From an uncultured Gammaproteobacteria bacterium (lineage in GTDB: Bacteria; Pseudomonadota; Gammaproteobacteria; HK1), in NCBI GenBank assembly GCA_958295835.1, contig OY282378.1, positions 3,435,694 to 3,499,693 on the forward strand: 64,000 nt of DNA, in the 5' to 3' direction. Below are positions 28,178-36,362 of this stretch, piece by piece. How positions within the stretch are numbered: position 1 is the first letter of the stretch; every line of letters starts with the position of its first letter. The notes under the pieces were generated by a model, which did not search any database, was not told the origin of the DNA, and worked only from the letters and a program-made list of their open reading frames with translations. Made by a program: the position numbers and the translations under genes.

Positions 28178-30181
28178 ATGCAGACGGGCCACGGCGACCT
28201 CGACTGGATCGCGAACTACATCTGGGGCATCGCCGACGACGTCCTCCGCGACCTCTACGTCCGGGGCAAGTACCGCGACGTCATCCTCCCCATGACCGTG
28301 CTGCGCCGGCTCGATGCGGTCCTGGAAGGCAGCAAGCAGGCGGTCCTCGGCATGAAGGCTTCCCTCGACGCGGCGGGGGTGGTCGAGCAGGACCCGGCCC
28401 TGCGCCAAGCGGCGGGACAGGCTTTCTACAACACCTCGATGTTCACCTTGCGCGATCTCCGGGCCCGCGCCAACCGCCAGCGGCTCACCGCCGACTTCGA
28501 GGCCTGGCTCGACGGGTTCTCGCCGAACGTGCAGGACATCCTGGAGAGCTTCGAGTTCCGCAACCAGATCCCGCGGCTCTCCCGCGCCGACGCCCTGGGC
28601 ACCCTGATCGAGAAGCTCACCTCGCCCGACGTCAACCTGAGCCCCGCGCCGGTGATGAACACCGACGGCTCGGTGCGCCATCCCGGCCTCGACAACCACG
28701 GGATGGGGTCGATCTTCGAAGAGCTGGTGCGGCGCTTCAACGAGGAGAACAACGAGGAGGCGGGCGAACACTGGACCCCGCGCGACGCGGTGGCGCTCAT
28801 GGCGCGGCTCCTCTTCCTCCCCGTCGCCGGCGAGGTCAAGTCCGGCACCTACCTGCTCTACGACGGCGCCTGCGGCACCGGCGGGATGCTGACGGTGGCC
28901 GAGGAGACGCTGCGGCAGCTCGCCGCCGAGCACGGCAAGGAGGTCTCCACCCACCTCTATGGCCAGGAGATCAACGCCGAGACCTACGCTATCTGCAAGG
29001 CCGACCTGCTGCTCAAGGGCGGTGGCGAGGCCGCCGACAACATCGTGGGCGGTCCGGAACACTCCACCCTGGGCAACGACGCCTTCCCGTCCCGCGAGTT
29101 CGATTTCATGCTCTCCAACCCGCCCTACGGCAAGAGCTGGAAGACCGACCTGGAGCGCATGGGCGGCAAGAAGGAGATGCGCGATCCGCGCTTCGTGATC
29201 GAGCACGCCGGGGACCCCGAGTACTCCCTGGTCACCCGGTCGAGCGACGGCCAGATGCTCTTTCTCGTCAACAAGCTCGCCAAGATGAAGCGGCACACCC
29301 CGCTCGGCAGCCGCATCGCCGAGGTCCACAACGGCAGCTCGCTCTTCACCGGCGACGCCGGGCAGGGCGAGAGCAACATCCGCCGCTGGATCATCGAGAA
29401 CGACTGGCTGGAGGCCATCGTCGCCCTGCCCCTCAACATGTTCTACAACACCGGTATCGCGACCTACGTGTGGGTGCTCACCAACCGCAAGCCCGAGCAC
29501 CGCCGGGGCAAGGTGCAGCTCATCGACGCCACCGGGTGGTACAGGCCGCTGCGCAAGAACCTCGGCAAGAAGAACTGCGAGCTGGGCGAGGACGACGTCG
29601 CCCGCATCTGCGACACCTTCCTCGCCTTCGAGGAGAGCGAGCAGAGCAGGATCTTCGACAACGCCGCCTTCGGCTACTGGAAGGTGACGGTCGAGCGGCC
29701 CTTGCGCATCGAGGGGGCGGACCCGAACCGAGTCTACAAGGCGGTCGAGATCAGGGAACTGAAGGAGAGCGGCAAGCGGAGCGAGGCCGCGCCGCCCGTC
29801 ATCCGCAAGATCCACAAGCGGGGCACACGGGCCGCCCCGCTGCACGGCCTGTTCCGGACCACCGTCAACAGGCGACCCGCCGTGGTCGAGTACGAGCCGG
29901 ACGCCGACCTGCGCGACACCGAGCAGATCCCGCTACAGGAGGAGGGCGGCATCGAAGCGTTTCTGCGGCGCGAGGTGCTGCCGTACGCCGCCGACGCCTG
30001 GTACCGGCCGGACAGCGTGAAGGTCGGCTACGAAATCAGCTTCACGCGCTACTTCTACAAGCCGAAGCCGATGCGGACGCTGGCGGAGATCCGGGCGGAC
30101 ATCCTGGCGCTGGAGCAGGAGACGGAAGGGCTGTTGGCGGAGATACTGGGTGTCGGGGAGCAATCGGAGGCAACGTCATGA
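28178..30181 (+). CDS. hsdM: Type I restriction system methyltransferase
   Basis: A 667-residue N6-adenine methyltransferase, the M subunit of a type I system. The N-terminal helical domain opens DLDWIANYIWGIADDVLRDLYVRGKYRDVILPMTVLRRLD. SAM motif I is YDGACGTGGML and the catalytic motif is LSNPPYG. ATG 28178 is chosen because GAGAGG lies seven bases upstream; ATG 28172 is too close to it. Its stop overlaps the hicB start (ATGA). Partner genes hsdS (36346) and hsdR (46129) are on the same strand but are separated by toxin-antitoxin genes and insertions. Confidence 0.93.
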   Translation: MQTGHGDLDWIANYIWGIADDVLRDLYVRGKYRDVILPMTVLRRLDAVLEGSKQAVLGMKASLDAAGVVEQDPALRQAAGQAFYNTSMFTLRDLRARANRQRLTADFEAWLDGFSPNVQDILESFEFRNQIPRLSRADALGTLIEKLTSPDVNLSPAPVMNTDGSVRHPGLDNHGMGSIFEELVRRFNEENNEEAGEHWTPRDAVALMARLLFLPVAGEVKSGTYLLYDGACGTGGMLTVAEETLRQLAAEHGKEVSTHLYGQEINAETYAICKADLLLKGGGEAADNIVGGPEHSTLGNDAFPSREFDFMLSNPPYGKSWKTDLERMGGKKEMRDPRFVIEHAGDPEYSLVTRSSDGQMLFLVNKLAKMKRHTPLGSRIAEVHNGSSLFTGDAGQGESNIRRWIIENDWLEAIVALPLNMFYNTGIATYVWVLTNRKPEHRRGKVQLIDATGWYRPLRKNLGKKNCELGEDDVARICDTFLAFEESEQSRIFDNAAFGYWKVTVERPLRIEGADPNRVYKAVEIRELKESGKRSEAAPPVIRKIHKRGTRAAPLHGLFRTTVNRRPAVVEYEPDADLRDTEQIPLQEEGGIEAFLRREVLPYAADAWYRPDSVKVGYEISFTRYFYKPKPMRTLAEIRADILALEQETEGLLAEILGVGEQSEATS

Positions 30182-30390
30182 CAGAGATCATCTTCGAGGT
30201 CAGCGAGGACGAAGTGGACGGCGGATACTCCGCAAGCGCGCTCGGGCACGGCATCCACACCCAGGGCGACTCTGTCGAGGAGATCCGAAGCAACGTCAAG
30301 GAGGCCGTCGACTGCTACTTCGACGACACCATGGAGCGGCCGAAGTTGATCCGCTTGCACTTCGTGCGGGACGAGGTTATCGTGGCATGA
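30178..30390 (+). CDS. hicB: HicB-family antitoxin
   Basis: A 70-residue HicB-like (UPF0150) antitoxin. It shows the beta-rich EVDGGYSASALGHGIHTQGDSVEEIRSNVKEAVDCYF pattern and lacks a C-terminal DNA-binding domain. Such short HicB proteins bind and block the HicA mRNA interferase. It overlaps hsdM upstream and hicA downstream by four bases each, so it was translated as part of the restriction operon. The toxin gene next to it is broken, leaving the antitoxin apparently intact. Confidence 0.85.
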   Translation: MTEIIFEVSEDEVDGGYSASALGHGIHTQGDSVEEIRSNVKEAVDCYFDDTMERPKLIRLHFVRDEVIVA

Positions 30391-30535
30391 AGTTACCCCG
30401 CAACGTGAGCGGAGCGGCGCTGCAAGCGTCCCTTCGACGCTTGGGGTACGACACCGTGCGACAGCGAGGCTCTCACGTGCGGATCAACGGCGAACATCAC
30501 GAGGTGATCCCGCTGCATACTCCGATCAGGGTTAA
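30387..30535 (+). pseudogene. hicA: hicA toxin gene, 5' part
   Basis: Codons 1-49 of a HicA mRNA interferase, with the family core GSHVRINGEHHEVIPLH including the catalytic His of the GSH motif. At 30535 the sequence is cut by a mobile element; the frame then reads through element DNA to a stop at 30710, giving a chimeric product of 107 residues. The missing C-terminus is found at 36277-36362. Joining 30387-30535 to 36281-36362 gives exactly 231 bases, a complete 76-residue HicA ending EELLRVLDL. Confidence 0.88.
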
Positions 30536-30712
30536 CCCGAAAAATGCATGGATAGAGGACCGTCTGGTCCCTGAATTTGTTAGAATTCAGTTAGCTACAC
30601 TGGATCTAAACGAGGAACCACGGAGCGCTGAAGTTTTCAAGTTGCCGGCGGCGGGTACGGGCAGATTTTTCCGGCGGTTCGATTTCATCGGACGGTGGTC
30701 TTGTGGGTAAGG
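30536..30712 (+). mobile_element. Truncated IS1380-type copy, left
   Basis: The first 177 bases match the start of the second copy at 31750: the same terminal repeat, the same GAGGrCCGTCTG segment about 20 bases in, and the same transposase start encoding EVFKLPAAGTG and RRFDFIG. A perfect 7-bp inverted repeat, CTGAATT/AATTCAG, sits at 30571-30590. The copy stops near 30712, where AT-rich cargo DNA begins. Confidence 0.7.
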
Positions 30713-30831
30713 GACTAACACCCTTCCCCCTTCACAACCACACGAGGCATCTGCTATAAAGCCATACTTTGAGGCTTCATCAATGCCGAGCGGATATAGT
30801 GTTCATCCGCTCAATAGAGAGGAAAGAGATC

Positions 30832-31575
30832 ATGTCTGAAGAAAGAACTTCCACACTAAAGGTACCTCTTAAGATTCGCAGTTTTGTCTACCTTGTTGGA
30901 ACACTGGGCTTCCCGATTGTGATTGCCGGATATCTATTAGTTGTACTTTCTACAGATATGAATAACCTGGAACAGGAACTAATTCGACTTGAAACAAAAA
31001 TTGATCAAAGACCAATGAATCTCGAAAAGAGCAAGGATTTTATCATATACATAACTGATTCACTGCGGGCGGATCTGCAAGATGATCTTCCTGAACTTGT
31101 GAAATCTATAAATTTCAACGTAGATAACAGTACAGGTATGAATCTTGATAAGGCAATGTCACTCATCCGTAGGAAATTCGATGCTTACATCCGACCAATC
31201 GTGAGAAAGCATCAAAGATTTGCATCTCGTTTCCCATCGGTAGGTGGTAACCTTGGCAGTTCGTTTATCCTCTCAGCGCCTAGTGAAAAGTTAGAAGCCG
31301 GAGAGGCTGAGGCGCATCTCCGCGGAGAGACAACTAAAGACGTGTCGGAGTCACTAGCGACCTTGATAATTAATAACATCGTCGATTTTGGAGATAGAGA
31401 AAATATGACCAAAACTGTTGATGAACAAAATAGTAATCGAGCTGATCAATTTATTCTCATATCTCCCGATTTGTTTCTTGAACTTACTAATGATGTTATT
31501 GAAACTTCGACAACACTGCTCCGTGATCAAATGCTGAAAAGAGTCCGTCTGGACAATTCTCAATTGGATGGGTAA
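30832..31575 (+). CDS. Unknown membrane-anchored protein (cargo gene)
   Basis: A 247-residue protein with no family I recognise. One transmembrane helix lies near residues 15-37 (FVYLVGTLGFPIVIAGYLLVV), followed by a heptad-like charged stretch (NNLEQELIRLETKIDQ) that may be a coiled coil, then a soluble, probably outside-facing domain. ATG 30832 has a GAGGAA ribosome site; an earlier in-frame ATG at 30769 has none. The DNA is clearly more AT-rich than the surrounding genes, a sign of transfer. It sits between the two IS1380-type copies and may be passenger cargo. Confidence 0.6.
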   Translation: MSEERTSTLKVPLKIRSFVYLVGTLGFPIVIAGYLLVVLSTDMNNLEQELIRLETKIDQRPMNLEKSKDFIIYITDSLRADLQDDLPELVKSINFNVDNSTGMNLDKAMSLIRRKFDAYIRPIVRKHQRFASRFPSVGGNLGSSFILSAPSEKLEAGEAEAHLRGETTKDVSESLATLIINNIVDFGDRENMTKTVDEQNSNRADQFILISPDLFLELTNDVIETSTTLLRDQMLKRVRLDNSQLDG

Positions 31576-31603
31576 CACCCCTCCATCTGGTTTCTCGTGA
31601 CGT

Positions 31604-31749
31604 CCCATTCGTGGCCTCCCGCTGCGGAGCGATCCGCGCCTCAGCGATGGCCGCGCGCACCATCCTGCTGGTCGTACGCTTCCGCTATCACTTGGTGATG
31701 CTCGAATTCCAGTCTTCGACCGACCCCTACATGACCGTGCGCATCCTAT
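31604..31749 (+). pseudogene. Fragment of an Rpn/PD-(D/E)XK transposase-like gene
   Basis: The frame VVRFRYHLVMLEFQSSTDPYMTVRILS resembles the LLEFQS-x-x-D-x-x-M-x-x-R core of Rpn (recombination-promoting nuclease) proteins. It is cut at 31750 by the left end of the second IS1380-type copy, and its 5' part is also missing. Confidence 0.5.
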
Positions 31750-31804
31750 CCCGGATATTGCACGAAAAGAGGGCCGTCTGACCCCATAGTCGGTTGTAAT
31801 TTAG

Positions 31805-33408
31805 GCCTCGTCAGCAGAATCTGTGGGTGAGTTCGGGCTCGGGTAAGTCGCCAAGTGTATGATACAACGCCACTTCCAGCACCTCGCAGGTACGATAACC
31901 GAACGTTTTTTTGGTGGTCACTCTGGCCTTGCCGTTGAAGCCCTCCACAATGGCGTTGGACAGCTCCCCTCTTGCACGGAACCAGTTCAAGATCAACTCG
32001 CGGTGTGTGCGCACCATGCGCGCGACCTGCTTCATCGGGTCGAGCCGCGAACGCATCGTGCGGGTGCACCACCGGTCGAGGAATCGCCCCGCCCAGTACG
32101 CCGAGACATAGCCCCACAACGCCTGGAAGTCCTCCTTGAGCAGATAGGCCCGAACCGTGCGCAGGTTGCGGCGCACCAGCTCGGCAAGGCGCTCGGACTG
32201 CGCGTCGGTGAGATGCTCGGGGCGCTTGAGCAACAGCCAGCGGCTGCGCTTGAGCACCGGCGCCTGGCCCTCGGCGGCGAGCTTCCTGGCCTCCTCGGCG
32301 CGCACCTTGTCGATGGCTTTGCCGAAGTGGCTCATGATGTGGAAGCGGTCGAGCACGTGCACCGCCTGGCCGGCGCGCTCGGCGACCACCTTCAGATACG
32401 GCTTCCACATGTCCGAGCACACGAAGCGCAACACCGCGCTGCGTGCGTCACCGAACCAGTCGAAGAAGCCATGCAACGTCTCGGCCTTGCGCTCGCGCCC
32501 AATCCACAGCAGACGCTTGCAGTGGCGGTCGATTTGATAGACCAGGGTCAGGTACCGATGCCCGCGCCGGCGGGCAATCTCGTCGATGCCAATCGCCTCG
32601 ATGCCCGTGAGGTCGCGGTGCGCAAGGCCCCACTCGACCGCCATGCGCACCGACCGATACACGCTATCCCAAGAGGTCTGGAACACCACGGCGACCTCCT
32701 GCCACGACAGCCGCTTCGCCCACCCGGCGAGGAACCAGGCATAGGCGTCGGTCACCCGATGCTTGCCCGTCGCCCACGGGACGGCTTCGACCTTCACCCC
32801 GCAGCGCGGGCACGCCACACGGCGCATCGCGTAGAGGAACACCACCGGGATGTGCCACAGCGGCACGAATACGAAGCGCCGCGGCGCCAGCGTGTCGTAG
32901 CCCGGCGCCGGGCGTCCGCATTGCGAGCACATCGCGCGGGCATTGGCGCGCGGGCGGACCTCCACCTCGATGGCCAGCCACGGGTGCTCGACCAAGCGCA
33001 CCGTCTCGTAGACGAACGACGTGTGCTTTTGAACCCGATTGAGGATAGTCTTGATTTGCATCCCGTTCCCCTCCGCGTCGCTTGGGTGCCTGCAACACCA
33101 ATTGTCGTGGAGTTCGGAACGGGATGCTTGTTCGATTCAAGAAAAACACAGCGATGGGTCCTGTGGGATTGTGGGCGAGAGGCGCGACAGTGGGGAGAGG
33201 CGGTGGGCAACGCGCCCCCGGCAGCGCCGCACGAGGGTGAACCGTCCAGGCGCGTTGTCCACGGGCTCTCCCCACGGCCCGAAGGGGGAGGGCCGGTCCC
33301 CGAAGGGACTCGTCCACAATTCCACAGGACTTCCCCTCAGATGCCCTCACCAGTGACAGAACTGGTCATCATTCTCTACTTTCTACCCACAAATTCTGCG
33401 GAAGACCC
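31805..33408 (-). mobile_element. ISL3-family insertion sequence, complete
   Basis: A 1604-base element with imperfect terminal repeats of about 24 bases. The right end, inverted, starts GGGTCTTCCGCAGAATTTGT and the left end GCCTCGTCAGCAGAATCTGT. Both are flanked by the 8-base direct repeat TAATTTAG (31797-31804 and 33409-33416), the target-duplication size expected for ISL3. It carries one intact transposase gene. The clean duplication suggests a fairly recent insertion into the IS1380-type copy. Confidence 0.9.
31811..33061 (-). CDS. ISL3-family transposase
   Basis: A 416-residue transposase. The N-terminal zinc-ribbon-like region has MCSQCGRP and VACPRCGVKVEA cysteine pairs, followed by a helix-turn-helix region (SWQEVAVVFQTSWDSVYRSV). 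The DDE catalytic domain contains IGIDEIARRRGHRYLTLVYQID, VCSDMWKPYLKV and, near the end, GELSNAIVEGFNGKARVTTKKTFGYR. All are typical of ISL3. It is full length with no frameshift, and its stop codon lies inside the terminal repeat. Confidence 0.93.
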   Translation of the reverse strand: MQIKTILNRVQKHTSFVYETVRLVEHPWLAIEVEVRPRANARAMCSQCGRPAPGYDTLAPRRFVFVPLWHIPVVFLYAMRRVACPRCGVKVEAVPWATGKHRVTDAYAWFLAGWAKRLSWQEVAVVFQTSWDSVYRSVRMAVEWGLAHRDLTGIEAIGIDEIARRRGHRYLTLVYQIDRHCKRLLWIGRERKAETLHGFFDWFGDARSAVLRFVCSDMWKPYLKVVAERAGQAVHVLDRFHIMSHFGKAIDKVRAEEARKLAAEGQAPVLKRSRWLLLKRPEHLTDAQSERLAELVRRNLRTVRAYLLKEDFQALWGYVSAYWAGRFLDRWCTRTMRSRLDPMKQVARMVRTHRELILNWFRARGELSNAIVEGFNGKARVTTKKTFGYRTCEVLEVALYHTLGDLPEPELTHRFC

Positions 33409-33457
33409 TAATTTAGTTGTTTGGACTGTATCTAACCAGGAACCAGACGGTGACACA

Positions 33458-34088
33458 ATGCAACCACGGTACGATGAAGTTTTCAAGCTGCCGGCGGCGG
33501 CGGGTACGGGCGGATTTTTTCCGGCGGTTCGACTTCATCGAACGGCGGCGCATTGTTGTTGCGCGAGGTGGATCGCTGGCTGCGCTTGGCCGATCGGGTG
33601 GCCCGTGCAATCAGTGATCGGCGCCAGCGCGTGAAGGTGCGTCACGAAGTGGGGACGATGGTGCGCCAACGGGTACACGCTGGTGGCGTTGGGATATGAG
33701 GACCTCAACGACCACGGTGCGCTTCGTTATGATGAGGTGGTGCAGACGGCGTGTGAGCGAGACGAGTCGCTGGCAAGCTCCTAGACGCTGTGCCGGGCCG
33801 AGCGGCAGCGGGCGGTGGCGGTTCACCAAAGCCTTGGTGGAACAGTTCATTGCCTCGCACCGGCGTGCGCCGCACGAGTTGGTGATTGGCTTCCATGCAA
33901 CCGACGACCCGGTTCACGGTCATCAGCCAAGGCGGTTCTTTCACGGATACTACGACCGGTACTGCTTTCTGCCGCTGTACGCATTTTGCGGCCGACAGTT
34001 ACTGGTCGCGTACCTTCGCCCCTCGAACATCGATACGGCACGCCACATGCGGGCGATTTTGTCGCTGCTGGTCAAACGGCTTCACTAA
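33458..34088 (+). pseudogene. IS1380-family transposase, broken
   Basis: The N-terminal half of an IS1380 transposase spread over several frames. EVFKLPAA and then RRFDFI require a frameshift in a T-run near 33515. LLLREVDRWLRLADRVARAISDRRQRVKVRHEVGTMVRQRV, YEDLNDHGALRYDEVVQTA and later FHATDDPVHGHQPRRFFHGYYDRYCFLPLYAF lie in shifting frames with an in-frame TAG near 33781. It ends at 34088, where the IS1634-bearing block begins. It is non-functional. Confidence 0.85.
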
Positions 34089-36183
34089 CCCATCTTTACC
34101 ACCCCACCCCGCAATTTCTCATTGCATCATACAGTTACGATGTTCGAGGTCGGCGAGTGGCACTACAATCGTGTGTTCGAGGGTCGTTTAGACGAGGGTT
34201 TTGCGGATCCCTCCGGGTGCGTGGTTGATGCCCAGGGCCTCGTAGATGGCCTGCTGGGAGGGTTCGGCACGGGTGGCTTTGCGCACGTGCAGGGTGCGCC
34301 CGTCGGCGCGTCGGAAGGTGGCGGTGATACGCTGCTGCCCTTCGAGGATTCGGCGAAGGGTGGTCCAACTGGCGCACTGACCGGTTTGGCGCAGGCGCCG
34401 GCGAATCACCTGGACGAGTTGATAGGCGATGACGGTGATGAACAGATGGCCTTCGGCGCGGATGGGCTTGTGGTGATAGATGGGGCGCAGGCCGAGTTCG
34501 GATTTCAACGAGCGGAACACGGCCTCGATGTCGGTGAGGGTGAAGTAGGTGCGCCACAGGGTGGATTCGTCCCAATCGGTTTGATTGGTGCGCAGGCAGT
34601 ACACGCCGGGGTGGGTCAGCATGGAGCCGGGGAGTGGCTGGCGGGTGAAGCGCACGGCGGTGGCGCGCTCGCCGGTCTCGTTGGTGTCGAGTTCGATGTC
34701 GTAGTGTTGGGCGACGCCGCGGCTTGTCTCTTTGAGCCGCCCGATGCGCTGCCAGACTTGGTCGGTGCGTTTGTGGGTGCGGGGTTTGGACAGCCCGTCG
34801 GAGAGCCGGGTGAGGGCGGCCTCGAAGCGTTGGGCGAAGCGCTCGACGATGGCGCGCTCCTTGGCGGCGCGCGCTTCGGAGAAGCAATACAGGCGCACTT
34901 CCTGGCCGTCGTCGCTGAGGACCTTGTGCAGATGCACGCGGTGATGGGAGGCGGTCTCGATGGACAGCGCCGCGTCGGCGTCGAAGTGGCGGGTGCGTTC
35001 ACGGCTGACCACCAGGTAGCGGTATTGGTGCTCGCGCAGCCAGCGCACGCGGTCTTCGGTGGCGATGCCGCGGTCCATCACCACCAGGGCGCCGCGCGGG
35101 GCGTTGAGGGCGTCGAGCATCCCGGCGAGGGTGTGATGTTCGCGCACGTTGCCGGCGAAGACTTGGGAGCGGCGCACGAAGCCGCTGGCGTCGAGCACCA
35201 GTCCCAAGGTGAGCAGCGGGCAGTCGGTGCGTTTGTCCTTGGAGTGTCCGCGCCGGGCGTTGGGTTGTCCGCTCGCCTCGCCCTCGAAGCCTGCCCCCGC
35301 GTGGGGTAAGCGGGGGTAGGTATTGGTCAGGTCGTAGAGGGTGACGGTGGGGTGGAGGTCGAACAGGTCCATCGCCCGGTCGAAGAGGTGGTGCTCGATG
35401 GCTTCGCGGTGCGCCATCAGCGCATCGGAGGCGCGGTACAGTCGCATCGGCCCCATCATCTCGAAGTCCACGCCCAGGAGTTCGCCCAGGGCGCTGCGTT
35501 CGCCCAGCCAGCGCCGGGTGGCGCGCTCGGAGCCTGGCCGGGCCATACGCGCGATGATGGAGCCGATGGCGGCGGTGCGTACCGACGCCCCGATGCCCAG
35601 TGCTTCGAGCCGCGTGCGCAGGCCGAGCTGGTCCATCGCCCACAGGCCGGCGTGCTCCACGCCGACCGAGCGGGGGCGAATCAGTTCCAGGGAGTCGACG
35701 TCGACGTGTTGGAAGTCGTGCCTCTGGCTCGCTGGCGAGGATGCGGCGCCGATACGCTCACCGGCGAGCAGCAGCGCGGTGATGCGTTGGGCGTGTGATT
35801 CGAGCGCCGGGGGGCCATCGGGTGGCAGTGGTAGCTGACCGGCGAGGAGTTCGTCGATGCGCCGGCACAGCACCGGCCAATCGCTTGGTGCGATGTCGAA
35901 GTGCCGTCCCAGGTTGAGCAGGGTGCGTTGTCGCACCTTCGAGCCGGTGCGCTCGGAACGCACGAGGCGGAAGGTGAAGTACTCGCCGATGCTGCGGGTA
36001 CGGGTGCGCCGGATGAACATGGGCGCACGGTAGCGGCGGGCGGGATGTGGTGCAACAGAGCGAATTCATTTTATGGCACTACATCAGCCTCTCCGACGAC
36101 ACATCAATCACCTACACGCGAAAATCGGCGAAATCGCGACGAATCCCCACCCAATCGCGGCTCGCAGTGGTAAAGATGGGCTA
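34086..36183 (-). mobile_element. IS1634-bearing element with 17-bp terminal repeats
   Basis: Outer inverted repeats TAACCCATCTTTACCAC (34086-34102) and, inverted, TAGCCCATCTTTACCAC (36167-36183) bound a 2.1-kb block with one IS1634 transposase gene. A 10-base direct repeat TGGCACTACA occurs just inside, at 34158-34167 and 36074-36083. Two readings fit: the outer repeats are the ends of the IS itself, or they belong to a small inverted-repeat element of about 0.2 kb into which IS1634 inserted, with TGGCACTACA as its target duplication. Confidence 0.65.
34188..36020 (-). CDS. IS1634-family transposase
   Basis: A 610-residue DDE transposase. It opens MFIRRTRTRSIGEYFTFRLVRSERTGSKVRQRTLLNLG, the normal IS1634 N-terminus. 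ALVVMDRGIATEDRVRWLREHQYRYLVVSRER holds a catalytic Asp region, and YFTLTDIEAVFRSLKSELGLRPIYHHKPIRAEGHLFI the final catalytic Glu region. It is intact with no internal stop. It is transcribed opposite to the restriction operon. Confidence 0.92.
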   Translation of the reverse strand: MFIRRTRTRSIGEYFTFRLVRSERTGSKVRQRTLLNLGRHFDIAPSDWPVLCRRIDELLAGQLPLPPDGPPALESHAQRITALLLAGERIGAASSPASQRHDFQHVDVDSLELIRPRSVGVEHAGLWAMDQLGLRTRLEALGIGASVRTAAIGSIIARMARPGSERATRRWLGERSALGELLGVDFEMMGPMRLYRASDALMAHREAIEHHLFDRAMDLFDLHPTVTLYDLTNTYPRLPHAGAGFEGEASGQPNARRGHSKDKRTDCPLLTLGLVLDASGFVRRSQVFAGNVREHHTLAGMLDALNAPRGALVVMDRGIATEDRVRWLREHQYRYLVVSRERTRHFDADAALSIETASHHRVHLHKVLSDDGQEVRLYCFSEARAAKERAIVERFAQRFEAALTRLSDGLSKPRTHKRTDQVWQRIGRLKETSRGVAQHYDIELDTNETGERATAVRFTRQPLPGSMLTHPGVYCLRTNQTDWDESTLWRTYFTLTDIEAVFRSLKSELGLRPIYHHKPIRAEGHLFITVIAYQLVQVIRRRLRQTGQCASWTTLRRILEGQQRITATFRRADGRTLHVRKATRAEPSQQAIYEALGINHAPGGIRKTLV

Positions 36184-36276
36184 AGTGTGACCTGGGATGC
36201 GCAGTCGATGCTCAAGGTATGCTTCGGAAATTCTCCGATGGAAACGAAAAATCACAGCCTTCGTGCAACATTCGGG

Positions 36277-36362
36277 TTAAGACGCTGTCGAGCATCCTGA
36301 AGAGCGTTGCACGGCACCACGAAATGACCGTCGAGGAGCTTCTCCGTGTACTCGACCTGTGA
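36277..36362 (+). pseudogene. hicA: hicA toxin gene, 3' part
   Basis: Codons for KTLSSILKSVARHHEMTVEELLRVLDL and a TGA stop, the usual HicA C-terminal helix region. It follows the second TTAA copy directly and continues the frame left at 30535. It has no start of its own. Its last 17 bases overlap the hsdS start. Confidence 0.88.

Larger units (their letters stand above)
30536..36276 (+). mobile_element. Composite IS1380-type element inserted in hicA
   Basis: A 5741-base block flanked by TTAA on both sides (30532-30535 and 36277-36280). The left end reads CCCGAAAAATGCAT and the right end, inverted, CCCGAATGTTGCAC. An internal copy of the left end (CCCGGATATTGCAC) lies at 31750. The structure is read as two same-direction IS1380-like copies: a short left relic (30536-30712) and a longer one (31750-36276), with cargo between. 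The second copy was later hit by an ISL3 element and by an IS1634-bearing element. None of the IS1380 transposase genes is intact, so movement would need help in trans. Confidence 0.75.
31750..36276 (+). mobile_element. Second IS1380-type copy, interrupted
   Basis: It begins with CCCGGATATTGCAC at 31750 and ends with the inverted end at 36263-36276. Removing the ISL3 element (31805-33408) restores the IS1380 leader, which continues at 33409. The transposase is recognisable from 33458 to 34088. After the IS1634-bearing block only about 90 bases remain, so the C-terminal half of the transposase was deleted as well. Confidence 0.65.
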
